Shown in pieces: positions 35,667-44,770 of a stretch of DNA of 64,000 nucleotides (positions within the stretch are counted from its first letter, which is position 1; each line of letters opens with the position of its first letter). Source of the stretch: Terribium retamae (GTDB lineage: Bacteria; Pseudomonadota; Alphaproteobacteria; Rhizobiales; Rhizobiaceae); contig NZ_JAKREW010000009.1 in NCBI RefSeq assembly GCF_022347545.1, forward strand, positions 62,001 through 126,000, read 5' to 3'. The notes under the pieces were generated by a model. That model had not been told where the DNA came from and did not search any database. It worked only from the letters and a program-made list of their open reading frames with translations. Position numbers and translations under genes: made by a program.

Positions 35667-36815
35667 TTGGATCCGCAACCGGCTTTTTCGAACAGAGTAC
35701 CGTTCCAGCCGTTTGCCGGACCAAATGGCCTGCAGTTGGAAGTGGAAGATCCCCTGATCAGCATCCCGAACGGCGTGCTGCAGCCGGATCCGCCGGAAGC
35801 CACCAGCCTTGATGACACCGCTGATGCCGAGGTCCAGCCGGCGTCAATGGAAGCGGACCGCGTCAGCGAAGCCGCCGGTTCGAAGCGCAAATGGTCGCTG
35901 GCTTTTCTCACCTCGCTCCTCTTCCATGTTGCGGTTGCCGCGGTGTTGATCGTGGCTCCCGAAAGCATTCTGCCGCCGCGCGCGCTTCCAGATTCTGCGC
36001 AGGGCGGCGACGGACAGGACACTGCACGGGTTGGCAACGGCGAAACCCCCTCTGTTTCCCGCGGCCGACAGCAGCCCGACGTCACCGACGTCACCGTCAT
36101 TCCGGAAAGCGAATTTCAGCCTCCCAGGAAAGCCCGGCCGAAACAGGAACCGCCTGCTCAACCGAACGATCGTCCGAAAGAAGCCGCGAAACCACCGAAG
36201 GAACCAGAGCAACCCAGAACGGCGGAACCTGCACCTGAAATTCTGCACGACCGGCCCACCCAGGCGGAAAAAGATGCTATCGCCTTGCAGGAGGCTGCAC
36301 CGCAGGCGACGTTGGAAATTTTACGGCCCGTCCTGCCGGAGCCCAGCGAAGCGGAGCGAGAACTTAGGGAACAACACGCCACGTCCGCCCAGCGGCCACT
36401 GCGACCAAAATCCACGCAAGGCGCAAATGGCCAAACCCCATCGGACGCAATGCGGGGCGCGAGCGACGGCCGCGAAGACGGCAGGGAAATGTCATCCGGC
36501 AATCAGCGTCAGCAGACAGCGACCGGCAATGCAATCGCATCCCGATACGAGGCGCTCGTTCAACGAAAGCTGGCCCGTGCCAATCGTCAAATCTCCCCGG
36601 CGACGCAAGTGGAAGCCGCGCGCAACGCATGGGTGAGCTTCGTCATCAAAGCAGACGGCAGCGTCACGGATATTAAGTTGGAAAGGAGTTCCGGCTCCCA
36701 GGCCCTCGACAAGTTCGCGATCGCGATGGTGGAGGGCGTGGCTCCCTTCCCGCCGATCCCGCCGGAGACTGACCGCAAATTCTGGCTGGTTCCTATTGAG
36801 GTCGGGCCGTTCTGA
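35667..36815 (+). CDS. TonB-family energy transducer
   Basis: The 382-residue protein has the TonB layout: an unusual ~75-residue cytoplasmic N-terminus, one membrane anchor (KWSLAFLTSLLFHVAVAAVL, with the His typical of TonB), a long Pro/Glu/Lys-rich periplasmic linker (120-260) and a TonB C-terminal domain from about 295 (VSFVIKADGSVTDIKLERSS). The only suitable start is the TTG at 35667 after AGGAAC; an ATG at 35648 is in another frame. It would energise HmuR using ExbBD, which are not in the window. It sits directly after the receptor and secreted-protein genes. Confidence 0.85.
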   Translation: MDPQPAFSNRVPFQPFAGPNGLQLEVEDPLISIPNGVLQPDPPEATSLDDTADAEVQPASMEADRVSEAAGSKRKWSLAFLTSLLFHVAVAAVLIVAPESILPPRALPDSAQGGDGQDTARVGNGETPSVSRGRQQPDVTDVTVIPESEFQPPRKARPKQEPPAQPNDRPKEAAKPPKEPEQPRTAEPAPEILHDRPTQAEKDAIALQEAAPQATLEILRPVLPEPSEAERELREQHATSAQRPLRPKSTQGANGQTPSDAMRGASDGREDGREMSSGNQRQQTATGNAIASRYEALVQRKLARANRQISPATQVEAARNAWVSFVIKADGSVTDIKLERSSGSQALDKFAIAMVEGVAPFPPIPPETDRKFWLVPIEVGPF

Positions 36816-36856
36816 CCTTGCTCTTCATCTTCAACCCTCATTCTGAAAGGAAAACC

Positions 36857-37171
36857 ATGTACATCGCCATGAACCGCTTCAAGGTGCAGAACGGCTCGGA
36901 GGAGGCCTTCGAGAACGTCTGGAAAAATCGCGATTCCTCACTGTCGGAAATGGCCGGCTTTAAGGAATTCCATCTGCTGCGCGGCCCCGTCAATGAGGCC
37001 GAGGGATATACGCTGTTCGCGTCGCATACCGTCTGGGCAAGCCATGACGATTTCGTCGCGTGGACGAAGTCAGAGAACTTCAGGGCCGCGCACAAGAATG
37101 CCGGCTCTAGCAAGGTCCATTATCTCGGCCATCCGCAGTTCGAGGGCTTCTCAGTCGTCGAAGGCGCCTGA
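36857..37171 (+). CDS. IsdG-type heme-degrading monooxygenase (HmuQ/HmuD-like)
   Basis: This 104-residue ferredoxin-like (ABM-fold) protein begins [20 protein letters not shown]. The IsdG catalytic triad is present at matching positions: Asn6, Trp69 in FVAWTKS and His79 in RAAHKNAG, the last being the heme ligand. Bradyrhizobium HmuQ and HmuD, encoded beside its heme locus, are of this type and release iron from heme as biliverdin. ATG 36857 follows GAAAGGA. The gene is 41 bp after tonB and its 3' end overlaps the convergent macro-domain gene by 21 bp. Confidence 0.88.
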   Translation: MYIAMNRFKVQNGSEEAFENVWKNRDSSLSEMAGFKEFHLLRGPVNEAEGYTLFASHTVWASHDDFVAWTKSENFRAAHKNAGSSKVHYLGHPQFEGFSVVEGA

Positions 37172-37684
37172 GCTCAGCCTGAGGGCGTCAATGGCGGCGT
37201 GGTGCAGCGCCGCCGTTTCTTCATCGAAACAGGCGAAGACGACGTCCGACAGCGTTGAATCCTCATCGAGAAAACTGGCTACCGTACCAACCGCTACCCG
37301 CGCGGCCTCAAACTTGGGATAGCGATAGACGCCGGTCGAAATCGCCGGAAAAGCGACCGTACGGCAATCGTTTGTGACAGCGAGTTCGAGCGATCTGCGA
37401 TAACAGGAAGCGAGCAGTGCGGGCTCACCCTTGCCACCGCCTTGCCAGACTGGTCCTACCGTATGGATCACATGTCTGGCCGGCAGCCGGTAGCCTGCCG
37501 TGATCTTCGCCTCACCAACCCTGCAGCCATTGAGCGTGCGGCACTCCTGAACGAGTTCCGGGCCGGCGGCGCGGTGAATGGCGCCATCCACGCCACCACC
37601 CCCCAGCAGCGACGTGTTGGCCGCGTTCACGATAGCGTCGACCGCAAGCTTGGTGATGTCTCCCCTTATCACCCGCATGCGCAT
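37151..37684 (-). CDS. Macro-domain protein (O-acetyl-ADP-ribose deacetylase type)
   Basis: The 177-residue protein is a single macro domain. The ADP-ribose loops are seen in [49 protein letters not shown] and the second phosphate loop [15 protein letters not shown]. This is the YmdB/MacroD type that hydrolyses O-acetyl-ADP-ribose or removes ADP-ribose from proteins. ATG 37684 follows GAGG and begins seven bases after the putA stop, so it is likely cotranscribed with putA; a functional link to proline catabolism is not known. Confidence 0.9.
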   Translation of the reverse strand: MRMRVIRGDITKLAVDAIVNAANTSLLGGGGVDGAIHRAAGPELVQECRTLNGCRVGEAKITAGYRLPARHVIHTVGPVWQGGGKGEPALLASCYRRSLELAVTNDCRTVAFPAISTGVYRYPKFEAARVAVGTVASFLDEDSTLSDVVFACFDEETAALHHAAIDALRLSSGAFDD

Positions 37685-37691
37685 GGCAGCC

Positions 37692-40600
37692 TCATGCAGC
37701 CGCCAGCAGGCTGGCATTGCCACCGGCGGCGGTGGTGTCGACGCAGACGGCCCGCTCATGCGCATAGGCCGCCGGATAGATCACCTCGCTGACCAGAGAC
37801 ACGATAGGCCCGCCGCGGCCTGCGATCGCTTCGCGCAAGGCGCGGCTATCTTCGACCGAGCCGGAGAAAGCGACGACATCGAGCCGAAGCGTATCGATGG
37901 CGCTCTGGTCCATGCGTGCGTCGATGGCGGCGATCGGCAGTCCCTTGCCGGTCAGCATTGAGAGGGCCGTCGGCGCACCGGGCGCAACCGCCAGGACCGC
38001 ATTGCCGGCGGCAAGCGCCTGTACTGCCTGCGCCAATAGCGTCTCTGCGTCCGGTCCAAGCACCAGCACACGGCCTCGTGGCGTCAGCGAAAGCGTGTTC
38101 GCCTCACCTGTCGGTCCGGGCAGATCGACCTGACCGAATTCAAGCCCAGCTGCAGCCCCGATGGCATCCGCTGCTTTGCCGCGCAGATGCTTGCGCAGGA
38201 TCGCGATGCGATCCGGCCGCGTCGACCAGCCGCCAAGCACCGGATCTGGCATGTTGTCGGCAAGTTCCCTGGCCGAAACCAGACGTCCTTCGCCCAACGC
38301 CGTGCTGGCTTCGGGGCCCTTGCGGAAGCGGCGCAGATAGTGCGGGCCTCCCGCCTTGGGCCCGGTACCGGAGAGGCCCTCACCGCCGAACGGCTGTGAG
38401 CCGACGACCGCACCGATCTGGTTGCGGTTCACATAGATGTTGCCGGCATGGATGCCATCAACGAAATGCTGCGCACGGCCATCGATGCGGGTGTGCAGGC
38501 CGAATGTCAGCCCATAGCCCTTGCGGTTGATGGCAGCGATGACGGCATCGATATCGTCGGCATCGAACGTGGCGATATGCAATACTGGACCGAACACCTC
38601 GCGTTCCATCTCCTCAATACCCTTGACCCGGAACACTGCGGGCGCCACGAACCGACCGTCCGCCGGCACGCCGAGTTGTGCGATCGTTCGCCCCTCACCT
38701 GCCATTTTGGCACTATAATCCTTGATCGCCTTCTGTGCTTCATCGTCAATGACCGGGCCGACATCGGTCGAGATCTGCCACGGATCACCGATGTTGAGTG
38801 CATCCATGGCGCCTTTCAGCATCTCCAGCATCTTGGCCTCCACATCCTTCTGGACGTAGAGCACGCGCAAGGCTGAGCAACGCTGGCCGGCGCTCTGGAA
38901 GGAGGAAGCCAGCACGTCGCGGATCGCCTGCTCGGGCAGCGCGGTGGAATCGACGATCATGGCATTCAGGCCGCCGGTCTCGGCAATCAACATGGCATCG
39001 GGCGCCGCCGTCTTGGCCAGCTGACGCTCGATCAGCTTGGCGACTTCGGTCGAACCGGTGAAGCAGACGCCTGCGATGCGCGGATCGGCAGTCAGCGGCG
39101 CGCCGACAGTGGGGCCATCGCCCGGCAGCAGTTGGATCACATCTTCCGGCACACCTGCCTCGCGCAGCAATTCGACCGCACGATAGGCAATCAGTGGCGT
39201 CTGCTCGGCCGGCTTGGCAATCACTGCATTGCCGGTGACGAGGGCCGCAGCAATCTGGCCGGTGAAGATGGCGAGCGGGAAATTCCACGGCGAAATGCAG
39301 ACGATGGCACCACGTGCCTGTGTACCCGCTTCGGCCTGAGCCGCCTGCGCCGCATAGTAGCGCAGGAAATCAACCGCTTCGCGCACTTCGGCAACCCCAT
39401 CGGCCAATGTCTTGCCGGCCTCGCGGGTGGCGAGCGCAAAGAATTCGACAGCGTGCTTCTCATAAAGATCGGCCGCACGGGACAGGATGGCGGCGCGTTC
39501 ACTGACCGGCCGTTTCGCCCAGGCCGGTTGCGCCTCAACCGCGAAGCGCACGGCTGTCGGCACCTGCTTGGCCGCCGCCTCGATGACCGTACCCACGATT
39601 TCAGACGGCCGTGCCGGATTGACCACAGGTCGTTCCTGACCGTAGCCGGCAGCGCGAGTAATGGGTTTGGCAGTCCAGCGGTTGGGACCCGCAAAAGCCG
39701 CCTTGGCTTTGTCGATCTCGGCCAGTGTCACGATGTCGGTGATATCCCAGCCCTTGGCGTTGCGCCGACCGGCGCCAAATATTGCAACGGGTTTCGCAAT
39801 GTTCGGGTTGGCCGCCGCCCCTTGCGTTTCGACGGCTTCAAGGGGATCGCGTGCGATCTCTTCCGGCGCAACGTCCTCGTCCGTCAATTGATGAACGAAG
39901 GAGGAATTGGCGCCGTTTTCCAACAAACGCCGGACAAGATAGGCAAGCAGATCCGAATGCGCGCCGACAGGCGCATAGATGCGGCAGCGCGTACCCTCAG
40001 CCTTGCGGATCGTCTCATGCAGTTGTTCTCCCATGCCGTGCAGGCGCTGGAATTCGAAACTGTCGCGATCCGACGCCATCGACAGGATTGCCGCTGCCGT
40101 ATGTGCGTTGTGCGTGGCGAACTGCGGATAGATGCGGTCGGTCATGCCAAGCAACTTGCGGGCGCAAGCGAGATACGAAACGTCAGTGTTCACCTTGCGC
40201 GTGAACACCGGATAGCCGGCAAGGCCAAGCGTCTGTGCACGCTTGATCTCGGTGTCCCAATAGGCGCCCTTGACCAGCCGCACCATGATCTTGCGGTCAA
40301 GCTTGGTGGCCAGCGCATGCAGCCAGTCGATGGTGAAGGCAGCCCGCGGACCATAGGCCTGCACGACGACACCGAAACCGCTCCAGTCGGCAAGTTCCGG
40401 ATCCGCCAGCACGCGCTCAATGACATCGAGCGAAAGATCAAGCCGGTCAGCCTCTTCGGCGTCGATGTTCAGACCCATGCGCGCCTTGCGCGCAGCGCGT
40501 GCCAGCGACAACAGCCGGTCAGCCATCACCGGCAGCATCGTTTCTTTTTGCGCAACTTCATAGCGCGGATGCAACGCCGAGAGTTTCACCGAGATGCCAT

Positions 40601-41303
40601 GGTTCAGACGGATGTCGTCCCCCTTGGCGCCGGAGGCCAGTGAGGCAATGGCGTCGGCATAGGCCTTCAGATAGCGCAATGCGTCGTGTTCGGTGCGCGC
40701 CGCCTCGCCCAGCATGTCGAAGGAATAGAGATACCCCTTCTGCGTCATCGATTTGCCGCGCTTGACCGCCTCGGCAATGGTGCGGCCAAGCACGAACTGT
40801 TCGCCCATTTCGCGCATCGCTGCCGCTACCGCTTTGCGGATCACCGGCTCGCCCAACCGTCGTACCATGGAACGCAGCGTGCCTTCGATACCGCCCTCGC
40901 CCTCATCCAGCACTCGGCCGGTCAGCATCAGCGCCCAGGTCGAGGCATTGACGAAGATTGAGGACGACGAACCCGAATGCGATGACCAGTCGTGCGGAGC
41001 AATCTTGTCGGCGATCAGGTCGTCCATCGTCTCGGCATCCGGCACGCGTAACAGCGCTTCCGCCAAGCACATCAGTGCCACGCCTTCTTTGGTCGAGAGC
41101 CCATAGGCCGATAGAAACACCTCCATCAGGCGCGGATCGGACGAGCCGCGCACGGCACGCACCAGATCGGCAGCACGCTTGGAGATCGCCATGCGCTCAT
41201 CGGCCGACAGTCCGGTCGTCGCAGCCAGCCGTTTCACGGCCTCGTCTTCGTCGGGAAGATAATTGGCACGAATCTGCTCACGGATGGTGGCTAGCGCGGT
41301 CAT
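37692..41303 (-). CDS. putA: Bifunctional proline dehydrogenase / L-glutamate gamma-semialdehyde dehydrogenase
   Basis: PutA converts proline to glutamate, channelling the intermediate between two active sites. The 1203-residue protein has a PRODH barrel (about 160-475; [16 protein letters not shown] at 342-357 and [15 protein letters not shown] at 458-472) and an ALDH domain (about 555-1010) with Glu775 in AETGGLN and Cys809 in SAGQRCSAL. It lacks an N-terminal ribbon-helix-helix domain, so it is not a repressor, and carries a C-terminal domain of about 190 residues, making it a type B PutA. AAAGGA precedes the ATG. The divergent Lrp-type regulator gene is its expected activator. Confidence 0.95.
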   Translation of the reverse strand: MTALATIREQIRANYLPDEDEAVKRLAATTGLSADERMAISKRAADLVRAVRGSSDPRLMEVFLSAYGLSTKEGVALMCLAEALLRVPDAETMDDLIADKIAPHDWSSHSGSSSSIFVNASTWALMLTGRVLDEGEGGIEGTLRSMVRRLGEPVIRKAVAAAMREMGEQFVLGRTIAEAVKRGKSMTQKGYLYSFDMLGEAARTEHDALRYLKAYADAIASLASGAKGDDIRLNHGISVKLSALHPRYEVAQKETMLPVMADRLLSLARAARKARMGLNIDAEEADRLDLSLDVIERVLADPELADWSGFGVVVQAYGPRAAFTIDWLHALATKLDRKIMVRLVKGAYWDTEIKRAQTLGLAGYPVFTRKVNTDVSYLACARKLLGMTDRIYPQFATHNAHTAAAILSMASDRDSFEFQRLHGMGEQLHETIRKAEGTRCRIYAPVGAHSDLLAYLVRRLLENGANSSFVHQLTDEDVAPEEIARDPLEAVETQGAAANPNIAKPVAIFGAGRRNAKGWDITDIVTLAEIDKAKAAFAGPNRWTAKPITRAAGYGQERPVVNPARPSEIVGTVIEAAAKQVPTAVRFAVEAQPAWAKRPVSERAAILSRAADLYEKHAVEFFALATREAGKTLADGVAEVREAVDFLRYYAAQAAQAEAGTQARGAIVCISPWNFPLAIFTGQIAAALVTGNAVIAKPAEQTPLIAYRAVELLREAGVPEDVIQLLPGDGPTVGAPLTADPRIAGVCFTGSTEVAKLIERQLAKTAAPDAMLIAETGGLNAMIVDSTALPEQAIRDVLASSFQSAGQRCSALRVLYVQKDVEAKMLEMLKGAMDALNIGDPWQISTDVGPVIDDEAQKAIKDYSAKMAGEGRTIAQLGVPADGRFVAPAVFRVKGIEEMEREVFGPVLHIATFDADDIDAVIAAINRKGYGLTFGLHTRIDGRAQHFVDGIHAGNIYVNRNQIGAVVGSQPFGGEGLSGTGPKAGGPHYLRRFRKGPEASTALGEGRLVSARELADNMPDPVLGGWSTRPDRIAILRKHLRGKAADAIGAAAGLEFGQVDLPGPTGEANTLSLTPRGRVLVLGPDAETLLAQAVQALAAGNAVLAVAPGAPTALSMLTGKGLPIAAIDARMDQSAIDTLRLDVVAFSGSVEDSRALREAIAGRGGPIVSLVSEVIYPAAYAHERAVCVDTTAAGGNASLLAAA

Positions 41304-41464
41304 GGCGGTCCTTTGAGGCGCGGTTTAGGGATCCGGCCAACGGCTGTTCGGCCGGACGATGAAAACTAACATGAAGCGCCGACTTTCGCCGGTCCGAATT
41401 ACTGGCGAATGCAGGCCATTTGAGCTATGAATGCCACCAGATTTAGCAAAGATAGGCTACGAAA

Positions 41465-41920
41465 TTGGCAATTGAAGACCAATTGGACCGACTCGATCGC
41501 AACATCCTTTCTGCATTGGCCAGAAGCGGACGACAGTCGATGTCGGAACTTGCGGCAAAGGTCGGGCTCTCGAAGACACCCGTGCAGGCCCGCGTCAAAC
41601 GGTTGGAGAAAGATGGCTTCATCAAAGGCTATGCAGCCATCATCGACCGGGAGCGCATGGGCGAAGGCCATGTCGCCTTTGTCCAGGTGAAGCTGTCGGA
41701 CACTCGCTCCAGTGCGTTGGACGCCTTCAACCGGGCCGTACAGGCTGTTCCCGAGATCGAACAGTGCCACATGATGGCCGCGAGCTTTGACTATCTGCTC
41801 AAGGTGCGTACCCGAGATATCGCTGCCTATCGGCGCATCCTGGGCGAACGCATCTCCGCATTGCCGCATGTTGCGCAGACCTCGACCTTCGTGGCGATGG
41901 AGACGGTCAAAGACCGTTAG
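41465..41920 (+). CDS. putR: Lrp/AsnC-family regulator, probable PutR
   Basis: The 151-residue regulator has an N-terminal helix-turn-helix (LDRNILSALARSGRQSMSEL, AAKVGLSKTPVQARVKRLEK) and an RAM ligand-binding domain (FVQVKLSDTRSSALDAFNRA, FDYLLKVRTRD). It is divergent from putA across 161 bp, the arrangement of PutR, which activates putA in response to proline in Agrobacterium and Rhodobacter. No ATG fits; TTG 41465 with AGGC upstream is the best start. It is convergent with the cytochrome peroxidase gene. Confidence 0.85.
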   Translation: MAIEDQLDRLDRNILSALARSGRQSMSELAAKVGLSKTPVQARVKRLEKDGFIKGYAAIIDRERMGEGHVAFVQVKLSDTRSSALDAFNRAVQAVPEIEQCHMMAASFDYLLKVRTRDIAAYRRILGERISALPHVAQTSTFVAMETVKDR

Positions 41921-41933
41921 CCACGTGGGAAAT

Positions 41934-43238
41934 TCAAGGCGAGAGCGTTTTGAGGAACGCCACGAGTGCCACCCTCTCCCGCTCGGATAACTGCATCGGA
42001 TGCACCTCAGAGACACCTTCGACGCTGAGCGGTGCTTTGGCGTAATGCGCCACCACCTCTTCGAGCGAGCCGAACTGGCCGGCATGCATGTAAGGCGGCC
42101 GGCCAGCGACAGCGCGCAAAGATGGCGTTTTATACGCTCTGATCAGTTCCGGCTTGTCGCGTACCATAAACTTCAATTCGCCGCAGGCTTCCGGCCCACC
42201 GTCACGAAAGACACCGAGACAATTGAACGGGTCCGCATCGACCTGGGCAACCGCGTCAATACGACCGCGGTCCGGTGGCAGGTCCGCCACCGGCGGCACA
42301 CCCGTATTGTGGAAAGCGTGATCAGTGAACAAGGGACCGTTGTGGCAGGTCGAGCAGTTCGCCTTGCCGATGAACAATTTCAGCCCCTGGATCTCCTCCG
42401 CCGAAAAGACAGCGTCGTCCTTCGGTTCCTTTCCCGCGGCGAGTGCCGCGGCGAACCGATCGAATCGTGTTTCCTTCGGCATGATGGAGCGTTGAAAGGC
42501 GGCCAGCGCCTTGCCGATATTGGCGAAAACCCGGTTGATATCATCCCGTTGGCCGTCGCTCATCCCGCTCCAGGCCGATTGTTCCGCAACCGACCCAAGC
42601 GGACTGGCACTAGCCGGTATGCCGGCAAAATCGGGTAGCGGCCCAAAGATTCGCTCATAGCGTTCGCCGAAGCGTGCTTTGACGTAGCGTGCATAGGCGG
42701 CGCGGTTGCCGGCCTGTTCCAGAGGGTTTTCCAGCGGTACCAGCGCCTGTGACCACAAGCTGTCCCGGCGACCATCCCAGAAAAACCATGGGCTGAAGGC
42801 AACACCGGCAAGCGGCTGGGTACGCCTGTTGGTACGCCCGACGCCCATCCCCTGCGGAAGACCATCCTGGAACTGCTGGCCGATCTGGTGGCAGGTGGAA
42901 CAGGCGACCGTACCGTTCCGGCTCAACGAAAAATCGAAAAACAGCGTCGCACCCAGTGCTGCCGCTCCAGGATCGTCCGCATACCGGTTTGTGGTGTCAG
43001 GCTTCAGCGGCGGCAAGGCACTCAGCGCCAGACTGGCGACAGTTCTTTTCTCGGCTTCCGAGAATTGCGGCCTCTCGCAACCGGCAACAAGAACTGCCAG
43101 CAACAGAACGAGGATTAGGCTGAGAGCGTTTCCGCTTTTTGCGGAAACGCGGAAACGCGCTGACCTTTTATTTCTACGCAATTCCCGATGGAAAACCGCT
43201 ACACACTTTTCCTGGAATTGCGCTGGAAAGCATCTCAT
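41934..43238 (-). CDS. Diheme cytochrome c peroxidase-like lipoprotein (N-terminus encoded by a repeat)
   Basis: This MauG/CcpA-type diheme protein has two c-heme sites, CSTCHQIG and CSTCHNGP, and typical stretches (GATLFFDFSLSRNGTVACST, SLRAVAGRPPYMHAGQFGSL, LVAFLKTLSP). A lipobox LVAGC at residue 54 suggests a lipoprotein. No start codon exists close to the signal peptide. The only ATG, 43238, lies two bases after the upstream FixH-like stop, and residues about 6-38 are then encoded by an interspersed repeat. The mature protein appears intact; whether the gene is still translated is uncertain. It would reduce peroxide or oxidise a partner protein in the periplasm. Confidence 0.75.
   Translation of the reverse strand: MRCFPAQFQEKCVAVFHRELRRNKRSARFRVSAKSGNALSLILVLLLAVLVAGCERPQFSEAEKRTVASLALSALPPLKPDTTNRYADDPGAAALGATLFFDFSLSRNGTVACSTCHQIGQQFQDGLPQGMGVGRTNRRTQPLAGVAFSPWFFWDGRRDSLWSQALVPLENPLEQAGNRAAYARYVKARFGERYERIFGPLPDFAGIPASASPLGSVAEQSAWSGMSDGQRDDINRVFANIGKALAAFQRSIMPKETRFDRFAAALAAGKEPKDDAVFSAEEIQGLKLFIGKANCSTCHNGPLFTDHAFHNTGVPPVADLPPDRGRIDAVAQVDADPFNCLGVFRDGGPEACGELKFMVRDKPELIRAYKTPSLRAVAGRPPYMHAGQFGSLEEVVAHYAKAPLSVEGVSEVHPMQLSERERVALVAFLKTLSP
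43124..43224. repeat. Interspersed palindromic repeat, copy A (inside the peroxidase 5' region)
   Basis: It begins GAGCGTTTCCGCTTTTTGCG with a hairpin and continues through TACGCAATTCCCGATGGAAA to AATTGCGCT. It shares order and much sequence with copy B at 50925-51016; the left arm here has an extra GGAAACGC. The layout suggests a small mobile intergenic element of rhizobial type. Confidence 0.8.
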
Positions 43239-43240
43239 GC

Positions 43241-43690
43241 TCACAACACGATGTTGAACACCACCGTATCGGATCCGGTTGGTGCGGAAATGCCCAGCTT
43301 CAGCTGCCACCAGCCGCTCATGGAGAACTTGACGCCCGAAATCCGATAACGGCCCTCGCCCAGATAGTCGGTCATCTTCGGGCTGGTCGGCAAGCCATGC
43401 GCGTGCTGCGGCATGCCGCCGGAAACCTCGACCGTCGCATTCTCCACCGGTTTGCCTGTCGCCGTCTTCAGTGTCAGCACCCAGTCCTGCAGTTCGTTCT
43501 GTCTCGCCGCCCCGTCTTGCGGCACAAAGGTCGCGACAAACATGCCCTTCTCGCTGCCCCGCGTCTGCCCGGTTTCCGGTGCAGCGGCAGGCGGCGTGTT
43601 GGGTGCAGTCATGTAAACCACTGCCAGAACGCCGAGCACCATGGCGGTCAGCCCTATGCCCGCAACCAGATAACGCCAGAACGGTGCCAA
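43241..43690 (-). CDS. FixH/YtkA-like membrane-anchored periplasmic protein
   Basis: The 149-residue protein has one N-terminal membrane anchor (WRYLVAGIGLTAMVLGVLAV) and a periplasmic beta-sandwich domain with GKPVENATVEVSGGMPQHAH, GLPTSPKMTDYLGEGRYRIS and a final MSGWWQLKLGIS. The GMPQHAHGLPT motif is typical for FixH/YtkA-like proteins, some of which handle copper. The start is a TTG at 43690 after GGGGC; no ATG is available in frame. It is directly upstream of the diheme peroxidase, so both may form one periplasmic redox unit. Confidence 0.75.
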   Translation of the reverse strand: MAPFWRYLVAGIGLTAMVLGVLAVVYMTAPNTPPAAAPETGQTRGSEKGMFVATFVPQDGAARQNELQDWVLTLKTATGKPVENATVEVSGGMPQHAHGLPTSPKMTDYLGEGRYRISGVKFSMSGWWQLKLGISAPTGSDTVVFNIVL

Positions 43691-43842
43691 TGAAGCCCCA
43701 CATCATGCCTGTGAACGTCAAAGACAGCGCCTAGCATCCCGCATGCTTGTGGGAAAGTGCGGCGATGAAGCGAACCGCAGGAACCAGGCATGGCGCGCGC
43801 GCCGACAAAAAGCTACAGCGGTTCGCTCAGGGAGATGAGGTG

Positions 43843-44757
43843 ATGTCAAAGGGTGTCGCCGCGATCGGCGAATGCATGCTGGAACTGTCAGGCCAGAACG
43901 GGCCGGACTGGCGGCTGGGTTTTGCCGGCGACACATTCAACACGCTGTGGGCGCTGGCTGCACTCACCGGCGGCCCCGCAACCTATGTCTCTGCCTTTGG
44001 CGACGATCCCTTCTCGCAGCGCCAGATCGAATTCTTCGCCGAGAACGGCATCGGCATTGGGGCGAGCCCTGTCATCATCGGGGCGCGGCCCGGTCTTTAC
44101 GCCATCACGCTCGACGGCGCCGAGCGGTCCTTCACCTATTGGCGTTCGGATTCAGCAGCCCGTCAGCTGGCGTCAGATGCGACCGCCCTGGCGAAAAGCA
44201 TGGAAAATCAGTCTCTTGTCTACTTTTCCGGAATCACTTTGGCAATTCTGGATCGAGAGGCGCGCAAGACGTTGCTGAGTGCCATTTCAAATGCTCGTGC
44301 AGCCGGAAGTCAGGTGGCCTTCGACCCCAATTACCGCCCACGCCTGTGGCCGGAGCGCGAGACCGCACAGGTTGCGATCGCAGAGGCGCTTGCCGTCAGC
44401 GATATCGCACTGCCGACCTTTCCTGACGAACAGATGCTGCATGGCGACCGCACACCCGAGGACACTGCCGAGCGGATCGGCCGTTCGGTGCGCGAAGTGG
44501 TCGTCAAGAATGGCGAGCTGCCAGCTCTGGTTTCAGTCGGCGCGGATGGGCAGGAGGTTGCCGCCATCCATGTCGCCAAGCCTGTGGACACCACCGGCGC
44601 CGGCGATTCCTTCAACGGCGGCTATCTGGCCGCCCGTCTTGCAGGCCTGGCGCCGGCCGATGCCGCCCGCCGCGCCCACCGTGTCGCCTCCAGGGTGGTG
44701 CAGGTACGCGGTGCGCTCGCTCCGTTCGAAATGCTGCGCGAAGCGTTCGACGAATAG
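43843..44757 (+). CDS. kdgK: PfkB-family sugar kinase, probable 2-dehydro-3-deoxygluconokinase
   Basis: The 304-residue ribokinase-like enzyme starts MSKGVAAIGECMLELSG at ATG 43843, after GATGAGG. Substrate residues appear in GFAGDTFNTLWALAAL and AFDPNYRPRLW; the catalytic anion-hole motif is DTTGAGDSFNGGYLA. The GECMLEL start and FDPNYRPRLW motif favour KDG kinase over fructokinase. It would phosphorylate 2-keto-3-deoxygluconate before aldol cleavage to pyruvate and glyceraldehyde 3-phosphate. It is convergent with galM. Confidence 0.85.
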   Translation: MSKGVAAIGECMLELSGQNGPDWRLGFAGDTFNTLWALAALTGGPATYVSAFGDDPFSQRQIEFFAENGIGIGASPVIIGARPGLYAITLDGAERSFTYWRSDSAARQLASDATALAKSMENQSLVYFSGITLAILDREARKTLLSAISNARAAGSQVAFDPNYRPRLWPERETAQVAIAEALAVSDIALPTFPDEQMLHGDRTPEDTAERIGRSVREVVVKNGELPALVSVGADGQEVAAIHVAKPVDTTGAGDSFNGGYLAARLAGLAPADAARRAHRVASRVVQVRGALAPFEMLREAFDE

Positions 44758-44770
44758 CTGCAGCGGATCG

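Noticed and set aside
39132..40643. A 503-codon frame antisense to putA
   Set aside because: The putA motifs are intact on the other strand and the antisense product is low-complexity in character.
43239..43721. Upstream extension of the diheme peroxidase frame to MTFTGMMWGFIG
   Set aside because: This part overlaps the FixH-like gene on the same strand in another frame, and its translation looks non-protein-like; the FixH-like frame carries the conserved motifs.
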